From: JBGTSJ01 sp041940305
GTDB lineage: Bacteria > Planctomycetota > Planctomycetia > Planctomycetales > Planctomycetaceae
Direction of reading: 5' to 3'
Assembly (NCBI GenBank): GCA_041940305.1
Contig: JBGTSJ010000003.1
Location: 124,001 to 188,000 of the forward strand
DNA: 64,000 bases
Position numbers and translations under genes: made by a program. The notes under the pieces are model-generated. The model saw only the letters and a list, made by a program, of their open reading frames with translations, was not told where the DNA came from and did no database searches. This document shows positions 7,888-17,590 of this stretch, one piece after another; position 1 is the stretch's first letter, and each line of letters opens with the position of its first letter.

Positions 7888-9360
7888 TCAGGCCAAGATG
7901 TCCCGCACAACGTGCCCATGCACATCGGTCAGCCGGAAGTACCGCCCCTGAAACTTGTAGGTGAGTTTCTCGTGGTCGATGCCCAACTGGTGGAGGATCG
8001 TCGCCTGCAGGTCGTGGACGTGAACCGGGTTCTCGGCAACGTTCATGCCGAGATCATCGGAGGCACCGTGCGAGATCCCCGGCTTGATTCCGCCCCCGGC
8101 CATCCAGACCGTAAAGGCATAGGGATGATGGTCGCGTCCCCAGCGGGGGCGATCGTTGATATCTCCCTGGATAAAGGGGGTCCGGCCGAACTCGCCTCCC
8201 CACACGACGAGCGTCTCATCGAGCAGACCGCGCTGCTGGAGATCACGAACCAGGGCCGCGGAGGGCTGGTCGGTGTCTTTGCATTGCGTATACAGCTCGG
8301 TGGTGAGGCTGCGATGCTGGTCCCAGCCGGCGTGCATCAGCTGGACGAACCGCACACCCCGTTCCACAAGGCGGCGAGCCATGAGGCAATTGTAGGCGTA
8401 GGTGCCGGGCTGGGTGACGTCCGGCCCGTACAGGTCGAGCGTGGCCTGCGTCTCGTCAGAAAAATCAGTCAAGTCGGGGACGCTGGCCTGCATTTTGTAG
8501 GCCATCTCGTACTGGCTGATGCGGGTGGCGATCTCCGGGTCGCCGTACTCCTGCAGCTTCATCTCGTTGAGGCGGGCGATGTCGTCCAGCAGGCCGCGGC
8601 GCATCTCGCGGCTCATGCCCGGCGGATCGGACACATACAGCACAGGCTCGCTGCTGCCGCGGAACTTGACTCCCTGGTAGCGTGACGGCAGGAAACCGGA
8701 GCCCCAGTAGAAGTCGTAGAAGATCTGTCCGCAGGTGGTCCCTTTGCTGACGGACGTCATGACGACGAAGGCGGGGAGGCTGTCGGTCTCGCAGCCGAGG
8801 CCATAAGTGAGCCAGGCGCCCATTGTGGGGCGTCCCGGGAGTTCGCCCCCCGACATCACAAAGCTGATCGCCGGCGCATGGTTCACGGCCTCGGTGTGGA
8901 GGCTCTTGACGAAGCAGAGGTCGTCGGCGATGGCAGCCGTGTATGGTAAAAACTCGCTGACCCACGCGCCGCTTTCGCCGCGCTGAGCAAACGGCTCGAC
9001 GGGCGCCAGCATCAGCTTGCCGGAGGGATCCCCCGTCATCGTGCTGAAGCGCTTGCCCGCAAAGTACTCCTCCGGCACCGGCTGCCCATGCAGTTCCTGC
9101 AGCTTGGGCTTGTAGTCGAACAGGTCGACATGCGTCGGTGCGCCGTTCTGGAACAGGTAAATGACCCGCTTCGCCTTGCCGGCTGCATGCGGCAATCCAG
9201 GAAGCCCCGGGACCTTGAGGGACTGAGCAGGGGTATCCGCAGCGAAACCCTCTTTGCCGAGGAGCGATGAAAGTGCGGCGGCGCCGACACCGGTGGCGGC
9301 GTGACCGAAGAGGGCACGGCGGTTGAGATGGCGTGCGTGGTCGATCAGTGGCGTCATCAA
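7888..9360 (-). CDS. DUF1501 protein, second copy
   Basis: The 490-residue product belongs to the same alkaline-phosphatase-fold family as the gene at 2973-4430 but is clearly divergent from it. A Tat-like leader is suggested by LNRRALFGHAATGVGAAALS near residues 13-32. Family motifs include PTHVDLFDYKPKLQELHG, WDQHRSL, WGGEFGRTPF and GRDHHPYAF. Two ATGs lie side by side at the start; either gives the same leader. It probably forms a functional pair with the PSD1 cytochrome downstream on the same strand, although a 235-base repeat-containing gap separates them. The start abuts a palindromic repeat at 9368. The substrate is unknown. Confidence 0.9.
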   Translation of the reverse strand: MMTPLIDHARHLNRRALFGHAATGVGAAALSSLLGKEGFAADTPAQSLKVPGLPGLPHAAGKAKRVIYLFQNGAPTHVDLFDYKPKLQELHGQPVPEEYFAGKRFSTMTGDPSGKLMLAPVEPFAQRGESGAWVSEFLPYTAAIADDLCFVKSLHTEAVNHAPAISFVMSGGELPGRPTMGAWLTYGLGCETDSLPAFVVMTSVSKGTTCGQIFYDFYWGSGFLPSRYQGVKFRGSSEPVLYVSDPPGMSREMRRGLLDDIARLNEMKLQEYGDPEIATRISQYEMAYKMQASVPDLTDFSDETQATLDLYGPDVTQPGTYAYNCLMARRLVERGVRFVQLMHAGWDQHRSLTTELYTQCKDTDQPSAALVRDLQQRGLLDETLVVWGGEFGRTPFIQGDINDRPRWGRDHHPYAFTVWMAGGGIKPGISHGASDDLGMNVAENPVHVHDLQATILHQLGIDHEKLTYKFQGRYFRLTDVHGHVVRDILA

Positions 9361-9367
9361 GGCGAGC

Positions 9368-9385
9368 GGCAGACGTCAGTCTGCC
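9368..9385. repeat. Palindromic repeat copy 3 (GGCAGAC-GTCA-GTCTGCC)
   Basis: Third perfect copy, in the same orientation as copy 1. It lies 8 bases upstream of the start codon of a DUF1501 gene, so it cannot be acting there as that gene's terminator. Confidence 0.8.
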
Positions 9386-9397
9386 GTGATTCGGGGA

Positions 9398-9470
9398 ATG
9401 GTCAATCGTGATTGGTCAACGGATTGCAACGTCAAATGACCATTGACCAATGACAATTCTTTCCGGTCGT
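9398..9470. repeat. Imperfect inverted repeat built of TTGGTCAATG units
   Basis: Left part ATGGTCAATCGTGATTGGTC and right part TGACCATTGACCAATGAC are imperfect reverse complements made of short tandem-like units. No coding potential is visible. Confidence 0.55.
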
Positions 9471-9530
9471 GGGTCAGTTTAATCGCAAAATGGCGTAAGT
9501 CGTTTCGCGACGTTAAGCCGCGCGGCACGA

Positions 9531-9866
9531 CTATGGTGCCGATCCCGGTCGGCCTTCTCTCCCTGATGGGTCAGCTCCCAAGAGTGATTCGTGAAGCATG
9601 GCATCGTCGTCGTCGATGCCGGGATCGTCCAGCATGTAGAGCAGAGAGAAGATCGCCTCGTACGCCGACTGCCGGGCCAACAGCGACAGGTCGCGCCGGT
9701 CGGCACCACTCGCCAAGAGCCTTTCGATGGCAGGGCCACTGTCGGCAAACGGTGCGTTGGGACTCCGCTTCGACGAATCAACTTGATAGTCGATCCATGC
9801 CCCAGACATCGACGGGTTGATCACTTCGTCCCACACCTGTCGCAGGAATTCGTCGCGAGTGGCCAT
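9531..9866 (-). CDS. Small conserved-looking hypothetical protein
   Basis: The 111-residue acidic protein has no signal peptide or membrane segment. The central part (LLARQSAYEAIFSLLYMLDD, then PGIDDDDAMLHESLLGADPSGREGRP) is well formed and resembles small uncharacterised bacterial proteins; I cannot name a family. The DPSGREGRPGSAP end suggests a flexible tail. It is divergent from purH with about 100 bases between the starts, so the two promoter regions may overlap. A cytosolic role is likely; no function is proposed. Confidence 0.6.
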   Translation of the reverse strand: MATRDEFLRQVWDEVINPSMSGAWIDYQVDSSKRSPNAPFADSGPAIERLLASGADRRDLSLLARQSAYEAIFSLLYMLDDPGIDDDDAMLHESLLGADPSGREGRPGSAP

Positions 9867-9965
9867 AATTACATCACTACTCCGTTTGACGCTCCGCGGG
9901 GGGTGGGATATCGTCGCGCGGGTCTACCAACAGATTACGCTCTCGTTGCATCGGAGCCTAGCGAT

Positions 9966-11561
9966 ATGGCGGATTCGTTTGCTCGACGGGCGCTGGTGAG
10001 CGTCAGCGACAAGACCGGTCTGGCCGAGTTTGCCCGCGGCCTTGCAGATCTCGGCTTCGAACTGCTCTCCACCGGCGGCACGTCCCGCTTCCTGAAAGAC
10101 CAGGGCCTGCCGGTCATCGACGTGTCGTCGTATACGGGATTCCCCGAGATCATGGACGGCCGCGTGAAGACGCTGCATCCGCGCATTCACGGTGCGATCC
10201 TGGGACGTCCTGACCTCAAGGAGGATGCAGCCGCAATCCGCGAACATGGCATCGTGCCGTTCGAACTGGTCGTAGTGAACCTGTACCCCTTCGAGAAGAC
10301 GATCGCGCAGACGAACGTGACGCTGGAGGAGGCAATCGAGCAGATCGACATCGGCGGGCCCAGCATGGTCCGGTCCGCTGCGAAGAATCACGCCTACGTC
10401 GGCATCGTGACCCGTCCCGAGCAGTATCTGCGCGTGCTCGATGCGCTGCGCGGCGGCAAGTTGTCGATCGGGTTCCGTCGTGAACTGGCGCAGGCGGCGT
10501 TCGAGACGACGGCCCGCTACGACCGGGCGATCGCCGACTGGTTCGGGAGCGTCAACTCCAATGACAGCGATGTCGAACCCACCGCAGCCGGAGCATTCCC
10601 GCAGACGCTCCTGCTCCGCTACCAGCGGCGGGACGAACTGCGCTACGGCGAGAACCCGCACCAGGGAGCGGCCGTCTATGTCGAGCGGTCCCCCACTCCG
10701 TCATCGCTGGCGGCGGCGGAGGTGCTGCACGGCAAGCAGCTCTCTTACAACAACCTGCTCGATCTCGATGCGGCTCTCGCGATCGCCCGTGAGTTTGACG
10801 AGCCGGCTGCCGTGGTCATCAAGCACAACAACCCGTGCGGCTGCGCCATCTCTGCTTCGCTCGCGGAGGCGTTCGATCACGCCTATGCCGGGGATCCGGT
10901 CAGCGCCTTCGGGTCAATCCTGGGATTCAACCGCAGCATCGACCTCCCCACCGCGGAGAAACTTTGCGAGCCGAACCGCTTCATCGAAGCGATCATCGCC
11001 CCCGGTTACGACGCCGATGCGCTGGAGATGTTGATTACCAAACCGAAATGGAAGAACAGCGTGCGCTTGCTGCGTCTGCCGGAGTTCGGGCGCAGCCGTG
11101 GCGCGACCATGGAATATCGCAGCATCAGCGGCGGCCTGCTGGTGCAGCAGCGGGACGACCAGGAGGACCCGCGGGATGAATGGGAGGTCGTCTCCCAGCG
11201 CTCTCCCGACGACGCCGAACGCCGCGACCTGGCCTTCGCCTGGAAGGTGAGCAAGCACGTCAAGTCGAACGCGATCGTGCTCGTCAAGAACGGGATGGTC
11301 GTCGGGGTCGGCGCCGGTCAGATGAGCCGCGTCGACTCGGCCCAGATCGCCGTGCTGAAGGCCGGCGATCGGGCGCAGGGGAGCGTCGTGGCCTCCGACG
11401 CCTTCTTCCCGTTCCGCGACGGCGTTGATGCGCTGGCGAAGGCGGGAGTCAAAGCGGCCATCGAACCGGGTGGCTCGCGCGGGGACGAGGAAGTCGTCGC
11501 CTCCGCCAACGAACACGGCATGGCGATGATCTTCACCGGGCGTCGGCACTTCCGGCATTAA
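9966..11561 (+). CDS. purH: Bifunctional AICAR transformylase / IMP cyclohydrolase
   Basis: PurH catalyses the last two steps of purine synthesis: formylation of AICAR with 10-formyl-THF, then ring closure to IMP. The 531-residue protein has the usual length. The N-terminal cyclohydrolase domain (about 1-145) opens with RRALVSVSDKTGLAEFARGL and contains RVKTLHPRIHG. The transformylase domain follows, with LRYGENPHQGAAVY and the catalytic KHNNPCG motif, and ends with EPGGSRGDEEVVASANEHG. The ATG at 9966 is chosen because homologs begin a few residues before the SVSDKT motif; the frame is open much further upstream, but that sequence is unlike any protein domain. It stands alone, followed after 8 bases by a DUF1592 cytochrome gene. 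Confidence 0.97.
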   Translation: MADSFARRALVSVSDKTGLAEFARGLADLGFELLSTGGTSRFLKDQGLPVIDVSSYTGFPEIMDGRVKTLHPRIHGAILGRPDLKEDAAAIREHGIVPFELVVVNLYPFEKTIAQTNVTLEEAIEQIDIGGPSMVRSAAKNHAYVGIVTRPEQYLRVLDALRGGKLSIGFRRELAQAAFETTARYDRAIADWFGSVNSNDSDVEPTAAGAFPQTLLLRYQRRDELRYGENPHQGAAVYVERSPTPSSLAAAEVLHGKQLSYNNLLDLDAALAIAREFDEPAAVVIKHNNPCGCAISASLAEAFDHAYAGDPVSAFGSILGFNRSIDLPTAEKLCEPNRFIEAIIAPGYDADALEMLITKPKWKNSVRLLRLPEFGRSRGATMEYRSISGGLLVQQRDDQEDPRDEWEVVSQRSPDDAERRDLAFAWKVSKHVKSNAIVLVKNGMVVGVGAGQMSRVDSAQIAVLKAGDRAQGSVVASDAFFPFRDGVDALAKAGVKAAIEPGGSRGDEEVVASANEHGMAMIFTGRRHFRH

Positions 11562-11569
11562 GGGATAAC

Positions 11570-14500
11570 ATGGCGTTGTTCAGCAGTCGTTTCGGATTTT
11601 GCGATCCTCAAACTCCGTTTAGCCCCGGCCCGGCGGGCCAGGCGTTTCGCGGTGCGGTGTCCCGAACTGTCTCGCTGGCGACGGCGCTGTGGATCGGGCT
11701 GCTCCTCACGAACGCCAGCGCGATTGCTCAAGCGGATTCATTTGCATCGTTGCGCGATGACTACGCTGCACAAATCCTGCCGCTGCTGCAGGACTTCTGC
11801 CTGGATTGCCACGCGGCCGACATTCAGGACGGCGACCTCGATCTGGAGCGGTTCGCCTCGCTGGCGGACGTCCGCAGCGATCCGGCCGCCTGGCAGAAGG
11901 TCGCTGAATTCCTCGCCAACGGCGAGATGCCCCCTGCCGACGCCGAACAGCCGACGGACGAGCAGCGGCAGCGGCTGCGCGACTGGGTCGCCGGGTACCT
12001 CAATGCCGAGGCCCTCGCCAATGCCGGCGATCCGGGGCCGGTCGTCCTGCGGCGGCTGAATAATGCCGAGTACACCTATACGCTGCAGGACCTCACGGGC
12101 GTCCCCATCGAACCGGCTCGCGAGTTCCCGGCGGACGGCGCGGCGGGTGAGGGGTTCACCAACGCCGGCGGTGCACTGGTGATGTCGCCGGCCCTCGCCG
12201 AGAAGTACCTCGCCGCCGCCCGGGAGATCGCCGCCCATGCGGTCCTCCTGCCCGACGGCATCACGTTCTCCGAACGCACGACGCGCAGCGACTGGACCAA
12301 CGAGCGGATGTACGAGATCCGCCGGATCTACAGCCGCCACACCACCGGCAATCAGGATGTAAGCGCCCTCGACCGCTGGGCCGTCCCCAACGCGCTCTCC
12401 GCCACCGATGAGGATGGCCGCGTCGACCTGGTTCCGTACTGGGAAGCACTGGTCCGGCATCGGGACGAGATCCTGCAGGACCCGGCGGGCAGCGCCGCAC
12501 GCGTCGCCGAAGCAGAGCAGTTGAACGCGAAGTACCTTGGTCTGCTCTGTTCCGCGCTGACCTCCTCCGATGAGCAGTCGCTGCTGCTGGCGTCGTTGCG
12601 CCGCCACTGGCGCGCGGCCGCGATCGAGGATGTGCCCGGGATCGTCGCTGAGATTGACGCTTGGCAGCGGGCGCTGTGGAAGTTCAACGTTGTGGGGCAC
12701 TTTGGAATGATCCGCCCCTGGCAGGAGCCTGTGACGCCGCTCTCCGCTACCCGGGACTTCCGCGTCAAGTTGTCTCCCCCGCCGGGACCGGACGAAATCG
12801 TGATCCGTCTCGCAGCGAACTCGCTCGATCCCGATGCGGACCTGCACATCGACTGGCGTAACGCACGGTTCGAGCGGCCGGGATCGCCCCCCATTCGCCT
12901 GCAGGATGTCCGTGGCGGAGTCGCCGCATTGGAGCGCGTCCGCGCGGAAGCGGTCTCCCGGACGGAGGCGTATCTCGCGGCCGCCAACGAGGTCCGCACC
13001 GCAGGCGGCGAGCCGGATCTCAATGCCCTCGCGGCCGCCCGTGCCGTCGATGCCGACCTGCTGCGGGCCTGGCTGGCATACCTGGGCATCAATGCCGGCG
13101 GAGCCGCGGAGTTCGGCGAACTGCTGACGAAATCGACCCCCGGGGCTGGAGGCTACGAGTTCCTTCACTCATGGGAACAGCCGGGGCTCGGCGACCTGTC
13201 CCTCATCGCCAACTCGTCCGATCAGACCGTCAACATCCCCGGCGAGATGCGCCCGCATGCGATTTGCGTCCATCCGCGCCCCGAACGCTGGATCGGCGCC
13301 GGCTGGCGCAGTCCGGTGAATGGGACGGTCCGCGTCGCCGCGATGGTGCGCGACGCTCATCCCGGCTGCGGCAACGGTGTCAGCTGGTCCGTTGAACTCC
13401 GCCGCGGCTCCCAGCGCCGGGTGCTCCGATCCGGCGATAACAACGTCGGCGCCACGGCCGAGATTCCTGCGGTCGAATCTCTCGACGTCCGGGCCGGCGA
13501 CGTCGTCGCACTGGTCATCGGTCCGCGGGACGGCAATCACTTCTGCGATTTGACCCAGATCGATCTGCGGATCGAACAACTCGAGGAAGAGCAGCATTCA
13601 TGGGCGCTCGCCGCCGACTGCGCCGATTCGCTCGCCGCCGGCAATCCGCATCCCGACTCCTACGGCCACGCGGAGGTCTGGAACTTCGCCAGCGGTTTGC
13701 TCGCCGGGCAGACGACGTCGGAAGTCATTCCCGAGGGCTCGCTGATTGCGCAATGGCTCGATGCCGGCGACGCACTGCAAGTCGCCCAACTGGCCCGGCA
13801 GACGGCCGAACTGCTTTCGCAGGCGCCGGCAGAGGGAACTCCCACCGCGGACGCCGCGCTGCGCGATCAGCTGCTCTCACTGAGTGGCCCATTGTTCGGG
13901 CAGATCGAGTTCGCCGCTCTCGCAGCCGCCGCCACTTTGGAAGAGCGGCAGACGGCCCGTTTCGGGGTGGCGGCCGACGCGCTGAGCGAGTCCGGTTCAT
14001 TGCAGACACGCCCGGGGGAACTCGTCGAGATCCGGCTGCCGGCCTCCCTGTTTGGCGAATCGGAATTCGTGGTCACGGCTGCGCTGCCGGACGATGCCCC
14101 CGCCGACGCCGTCGCGCAACCGCAGGTCGCCTTAGTACCGCTGGCGCACGCTGGCCTCGCCGCGGGAGTTCCGTTCATCGCCCGTTCCGCCAGCGACGGG
14201 GCGGCCCGGGTCGAACGCTCGTTTGACGAGTTTCGCTCTCTCTTCCCCGAGGCCCTCTGCTATGCCCGGATCGTGCCAGTGGACGAGACCGTCACGCTGG
14301 TCCTGTTTCACCGCGAGGACGAACACCTGGCCAGGCTGATGCTGAGCGACGACGAAGCGGCCCGGCTCAACCGCCTCTGGCTGGAACTGAAATACGTCAG
14401 CCAGGCGGCGCTCCGCAGCGAAGTCGGACTGGAACAGTTGCTGGAATTCGCGACGCAGGATGCCGACCCCACCGTGTTCGAACCGGTCAAGCAGCCGATC

Positions 14501-15838
14501 GCGAATGAAGCCGCCGACCTCCGCGGCGCCATGCAGGCCGCCGAACCGCACCACGTCGCGAGCGTGATCGAGCTGGCCGGCCGCGCATTCCGACGCCCGC
14601 TGTCCGCGAGCGAGGAGGACTCGTTCCGCTCGCTCTATGCCGGGCTGCGCAGCGAGGGGATCGACCATGACGAGGCCGTCCGCTACCTGATCGCGCGCGT
14701 CTTCACCAGCCCGGCGTTTCTGTACCGGCTGGAGCAGCCCCAGCCGGGAGAAGAGCGTTCCCCGCTCAACAATTGGGAACTCGCCACGCGGCTCAGCTAT
14801 TTCCTCTGGTCCACGGCGCCCGATGCACGACTGCTCGCGGCGGCCGAACAGGGCGAACTGAGCGATCCGCTGGCGCTGCTCGCCCATTCCCGCCGCATGC
14901 TGGCCGACGACCGCATTCGCCGCCTGGCTGTCGAGTTCGCCTGCCAGTGGCTGCATATCCGCAACTTCGACCAGCACGACGAAAAGAGCAGCGAGGCATT
15001 CCCCGAATTCGCCGAGCTCAGGGATGACATGTATCAGGAGTCGGTCCTGTTCTTCACCGACCTGATCCAGCACGACCGGCCGGTGCTGAACATTCTGAAT
15101 GCGGACTACACGTTCCTGAATGAAACGCTCGCTGCGCACTACGGCATCGATGATGTCGCCGGAGACGAGTGGCGACGGGTTGAAGGTCTCACCGGCGATC
15201 ATCGCGGCGGGATCCTGACGCAAGCGACGTTCCTGGCCGCACAGTCGGGCGCCTCACGCACCAGCCCCATCCTCCGCGGCAATTGGATCTCCGAAACGCT
15301 GCTCAACGAGCGGCTCCCCCGTCCTCCCCAGGATGTCCCGCAGCTGCCCGAATCACCGCCGGCCGGACTCTCCGAGCGCGAGCTGATCGAGCAGCACAGC
15401 TCGGTCGAGGGATGCGCGAAATGCCACGCCCGCATCGATCCCTACGGCTTTGCCCTGGAGAACTTCGACGCCATCGGCCGCTGGCGCGAGCGGGACGCGA
15501 ATGGGCACATGATTGACGTGGAGACGTCACTCCGCGACGGCACGCCCCTCAAGGGGGTCGCCGGCCTCCGCGACTACCTGCTCACCACCCGCCGCGACGA
15601 CTTCGTCCGCCAGTTCTGCCGCAAGCTGCTGGGATACGCTCTCGGCCGTTCCATTCAGCTTTCGGACGAGCCCCTGCTCGACCGCATGCAGCAGCAGTTC
15701 GCCCAACACGACTACCGGTTCTCTGCCGCAGTTGAGACAATTGTCCTCAGCGACCAGTTCCGCATGATTCGCGGGGCGGACGACCCACGCTCCGACCTGG
15801 CACTGGAACCGGGCGGGCAGGATTCGGAACAGGAGTGA
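11570..15838 (+). CDS. Very long planctomycete cytochrome c with DUF1587/1592/1588/1585 modules
   Basis: The 1422-residue protein has a hydrophobic export segment at about residues 35-55 (ATALWIGLLLTNASAIAQA). A heme motif CLDCHAAD follows near residue 78, then the DUF1587-type RRLNNAEYTYTLQDLTG. The C-terminal third carries the usual DUF1592 (WELATRLSYFLWSTAPD), DUF1588 (RTSPILRGNWISETLLNE), a second CxxCH (CAKCHARIDPYGFALENFD) and DUF1585 (FVRQFCRKLLGYALGRSIQLSDE). Family members are usually 700-900 residues. The excess is a central region (about 270-950) with beta-sandwich-like stretches. It begins 8 bases after purH and precedes its usual DUF1552 partner. The first ATG leaves a long pre-leader, so a later start is possible. 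The reaction is unknown. Confidence 0.88.
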   Translation: MALFSSRFGFCDPQTPFSPGPAGQAFRGAVSRTVSLATALWIGLLLTNASAIAQADSFASLRDDYAAQILPLLQDFCLDCHAADIQDGDLDLERFASLADVRSDPAAWQKVAEFLANGEMPPADAEQPTDEQRQRLRDWVAGYLNAEALANAGDPGPVVLRRLNNAEYTYTLQDLTGVPIEPAREFPADGAAGEGFTNAGGALVMSPALAEKYLAAAREIAAHAVLLPDGITFSERTTRSDWTNERMYEIRRIYSRHTTGNQDVSALDRWAVPNALSATDEDGRVDLVPYWEALVRHRDEILQDPAGSAARVAEAEQLNAKYLGLLCSALTSSDEQSLLLASLRRHWRAAAIEDVPGIVAEIDAWQRALWKFNVVGHFGMIRPWQEPVTPLSATRDFRVKLSPPPGPDEIVIRLAANSLDPDADLHIDWRNARFERPGSPPIRLQDVRGGVAALERVRAEAVSRTEAYLAAANEVRTAGGEPDLNALAAARAVDADLLRAWLAYLGINAGGAAEFGELLTKSTPGAGGYEFLHSWEQPGLGDLSLIANSSDQTVNIPGEMRPHAICVHPRPERWIGAGWRSPVNGTVRVAAMVRDAHPGCGNGVSWSVELRRGSQRRVLRSGDNNVGATAEIPAVESLDVRAGDVVALVIGPRDGNHFCDLTQIDLRIEQLEEEQHSWALAADCADSLAAGNPHPDSYGHAEVWNFASGLLAGQTTSEVIPEGSLIAQWLDAGDALQVAQLARQTAELLSQAPAEGTPTADAALRDQLLSLSGPLFGQIEFAALAAAATLEERQTARFGVAADALSESGSLQTRPGELVEIRLPASLFGESEFVVTAALPDDAPADAVAQPQVALVPLAHAGLAAGVPFIARSASDGAARVERSFDEFRSLFPEALCYARIVPVDETVTLVLFHREDEHLARLMLSDDEAARLNRLWLELKYVSQAALRSEVGLEQLLEFATQDADPTVFEPVKQPIANEAADLRGAMQAAEPHHVASVIELAGRAFRRPLSASEEDSFRSLYAGLRSEGIDHDEAVRYLIARVFTSPAFLYRLEQPQPGEERSPLNNWELATRLSYFLWSTAPDARLLAAAEQGELSDPLALLAHSRRMLADDRIRRLAVEFACQWLHIRNFDQHDEKSSEAFPEFAELRDDMYQESVLFFTDLIQHDRPVLNILNADYTFLNETLAAHYGIDDVAGDEWRRVEGLTGDHRGGILTQATFLAAQSGASRTSPILRGNWISETLLNERLPRPPQDVPQLPESPPAGLSERELIEQHSSVEGCAKCHARIDPYGFALENFDAIGRWRERDANGHMIDVETSLRDGTPLKGVAGLRDYLLTTRRDDFVRQFCRKLLGYALGRSIQLSDEPLLDRMQQQFAQHDYRFSAAVETIVLSDQFRMIRGADDPRSDLALEPGGQDSEQE

Positions 15839-15878
15839 ACAGAGGAAACGGAGAGATAACTTCCGCAGGTTACAGAGA

Positions 15879-15965
15879 AATCCTTTGTGTTCTTCGTGTC
15901 TTTGTGGTTTCGCTTTCCAGCGACCGAAAGAGGAAAAACCACAAAGACACGAAGGACACCAAGGG
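15879..15965. repeat. Long palindromic intergenic repeat (CACGAAGACACGAAGG family), copy 2
   Basis: The left arm reads TCCTTTGTGTTCTTCGTGTC then TTTGTGGTTT. The right arm reads AAACCACAAAGACACGAAGG. The hairpin lies between a DUF1592 gene and its DUF1552 partner. It is related to the repeat at 4494-4573. Confidence 0.8.
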
Positions 15966-16016
15966 GATTGATAATCGTCAGACCATTTCGTGGTCGATCC
16001 GATCAGCGAGTCCAAC

Positions 16017-17321
16017 ATGCAGAATGCACATTCGCGTCGCACTTTCCTTCGCGGTCTTGGGATCACCATGGCGCTGCCGTGGCTGGAGTCGCTTCCGGTC
16101 TGGGGGCAGACGGCCGCGTCGGCGGAAGGGTCGGCGCCGCTGCGGTTCGGCGTGCTGTTCGCCGGCAACGGGTTTCACAAGGACCACTGGTGGGCCCGCG
16201 GCGAGGGAGCCTCGATGGAACTCGGCCGCGTCCTCGAGCCGCTCGCCGACTTCCGCGACCGACTCACCTTCATCCGCGGCCTCTACAACGAAGAGGCCCT
16301 CAAGGGGAACATCCACAGTTCGCAGACCGGCAACCTGCTCTCCGGAGCGCCCCTGGCATCCGGGGGAGAAATCCGCTCCGGCACCAGCATTGACCAGGTC
16401 CTCGCCCAGACCTATGGCCGCACGACCAAGGTCCCCAGCCTCGTCCTTGGCTGCGAGAAGTCCAACCCGTCGGTCCACAAGAATTACTCGATGATCTACA
16501 GCTCCCACATCTCGTGGAGCTCTCCGACAACTCCCATGCCGCTGGAAGTTTATCCGGCTCTCGCCTTCGACCGGCTGTTCAAGACTGACGCCTCCGCCGG
16601 CGACCGCAGCGTTCTGGACGCCATCCTCAGCGACGCCGCCGACCTCCGCCGCAACATCAGCCGACCCGATCAGCGCAAGCTCGACGAGTACCTCAACTCC
16701 GTCCGCGAAGTGGAGCAGCGCATTGAACGCGCCGGCCAGCGCGGCGAACTGCAGGGCTGGCGCCCGGCCTCGACCGAACCCGATCTCCCCCGCCCCGCCG
16801 ACGGCATCCCACAGGATATCGGCGAGCACATGCGGCTGATGTGCGACATCCTGGTCCTCGCCTTCCAGACCGACACCACCCGCATCTGCACCCTCAAGCT
16901 CAACAACGATCACTCCTCGCTCAGGTTCTCGAACCTCGGCATCGACTACATGATCCACCACCTGCTCTCGCACCAGGAGTCCGACGACTGGCTGCGCGTC
17001 AACCAGTTCTTCGCCGAGCAGGTCGCCTACATCGCCCGCCGGCTCGACTCCATCCAGGAAGGCGAGCGGACCACGCTCGACAACACCCTGCTGATGTTCT
17101 GCTCCAGCATGCTCACCGGCAGCCACGACGCCGGCAAGCTCCCCGTCCTGCTCATCGGCGGCGCCGGCGGCAAACTCCCCACCGGCCGCACGCTCGACTA
17201 TCTCGACCAGTCCAACCGCAAGATGTGCAGTCTGTACCTGTCGCTGATGGACCTGTACGGCACGCAGCTCGACGAGTTCGGCGATTCGCGAGAACGCCTC
17301 TCGGGATTGGTCCAGGCCTGA
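16017..17321 (+). CDS. DUF1552 protein (secreted, Tat signal)
   Basis: DUF1552 proteins are planctomycete-enriched exported proteins normally encoded next to DUF1592 cytochromes. Their activity is unknown. The 434-residue product starts with SRRTFLRGLGITMALPWLE, a twin-arginine leader. It contains family stretches such as FGVLFAGNGFHKDHWWARG, SQTGNLLSGAP, DQRKLDEYLNSVREVEQRIE and MLTGSHDAGKLPVLLIGG. The ATG at 16017 places the RR motif at residues 7-8; the ATG at 15990 would add nine residues. The gene follows the 1422-residue cytochrome after a repeat-containing 180-base gap. Confidence 0.9.
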   Translation: MQNAHSRRTFLRGLGITMALPWLESLPVWGQTAASAEGSAPLRFGVLFAGNGFHKDHWWARGEGASMELGRVLEPLADFRDRLTFIRGLYNEEALKGNIHSSQTGNLLSGAPLASGGEIRSGTSIDQVLAQTYGRTTKVPSLVLGCEKSNPSVHKNYSMIYSSHISWSSPTTPMPLEVYPALAFDRLFKTDASAGDRSVLDAILSDAADLRRNISRPDQRKLDEYLNSVREVEQRIERAGQRGELQGWRPASTEPDLPRPADGIPQDIGEHMRLMCDILVLAFQTDTTRICTLKLNNDHSSLRFSNLGIDYMIHHLLSHQESDDWLRVNQFFAEQVAYIARRLDSIQEGERTTLDNTLLMFCSSMLTGSHDAGKLPVLLIGGAGGKLPTGRTLDYLDQSNRKMCSLYLSLMDLYGTQLDEFGDSRERLSGLVQA

Positions 17322-17419
17322 CGAAACAGCCGGACTCGCTCTCACTCCTGGTGATCTCAATCCGCGGTCAATCAAAGTTTTTGCTAGAGGTAGTTTCATT
17401 ACGTGCAATGTTGGAGTGT

Positions 17420-17500
17420 GGGAGGGCGACGCTCCCGCGGAGCCGCTCGATTTAGCGGGTCCCCTGACGGAGTTGGCTCGGCAGGAGCCTCGCCCTCCCA
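17420..17500. repeat. Dispersed palindromic repeat GGGAGGGCGA...TCGCCCTCCC
   Basis: The left arm GGGAGGGCGACGCTCCCGC pairs with the right arm GGCAGGAGCCTCGCCCTCCC around a loop of about 40 bases. Translated spuriously it yields the GGRGSCRAN and GASPSH strings found in many mis-annotated planctomycete proteins. It lies in the 270-base gap downstream of the convergent DUF1552 and secreted-protein genes, where it may serve as a terminator. Confidence 0.75.
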
Positions 17501-17590
17501 GTTCTGAAACCGCTTCTATCAACGAGTCCGGGAAGTCCGTCATGAAGTGAGCCGTCGAGCCGCATCGACACGTCCGCCGATCTGCAGACT

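Noticed and set aside
6243..7964. Long plus-strand frame of 573 codons
   Set aside because: It lies opposite the PSD1 gene, has Arg/Asp/Val-rich composition without domains, and is a shadow of the GC-rich coding strand.
11738..13168. 476-codon minus-strand frame
   Set aside because: Antisense to the DUF1592 cytochrome, with no recognisable domain.
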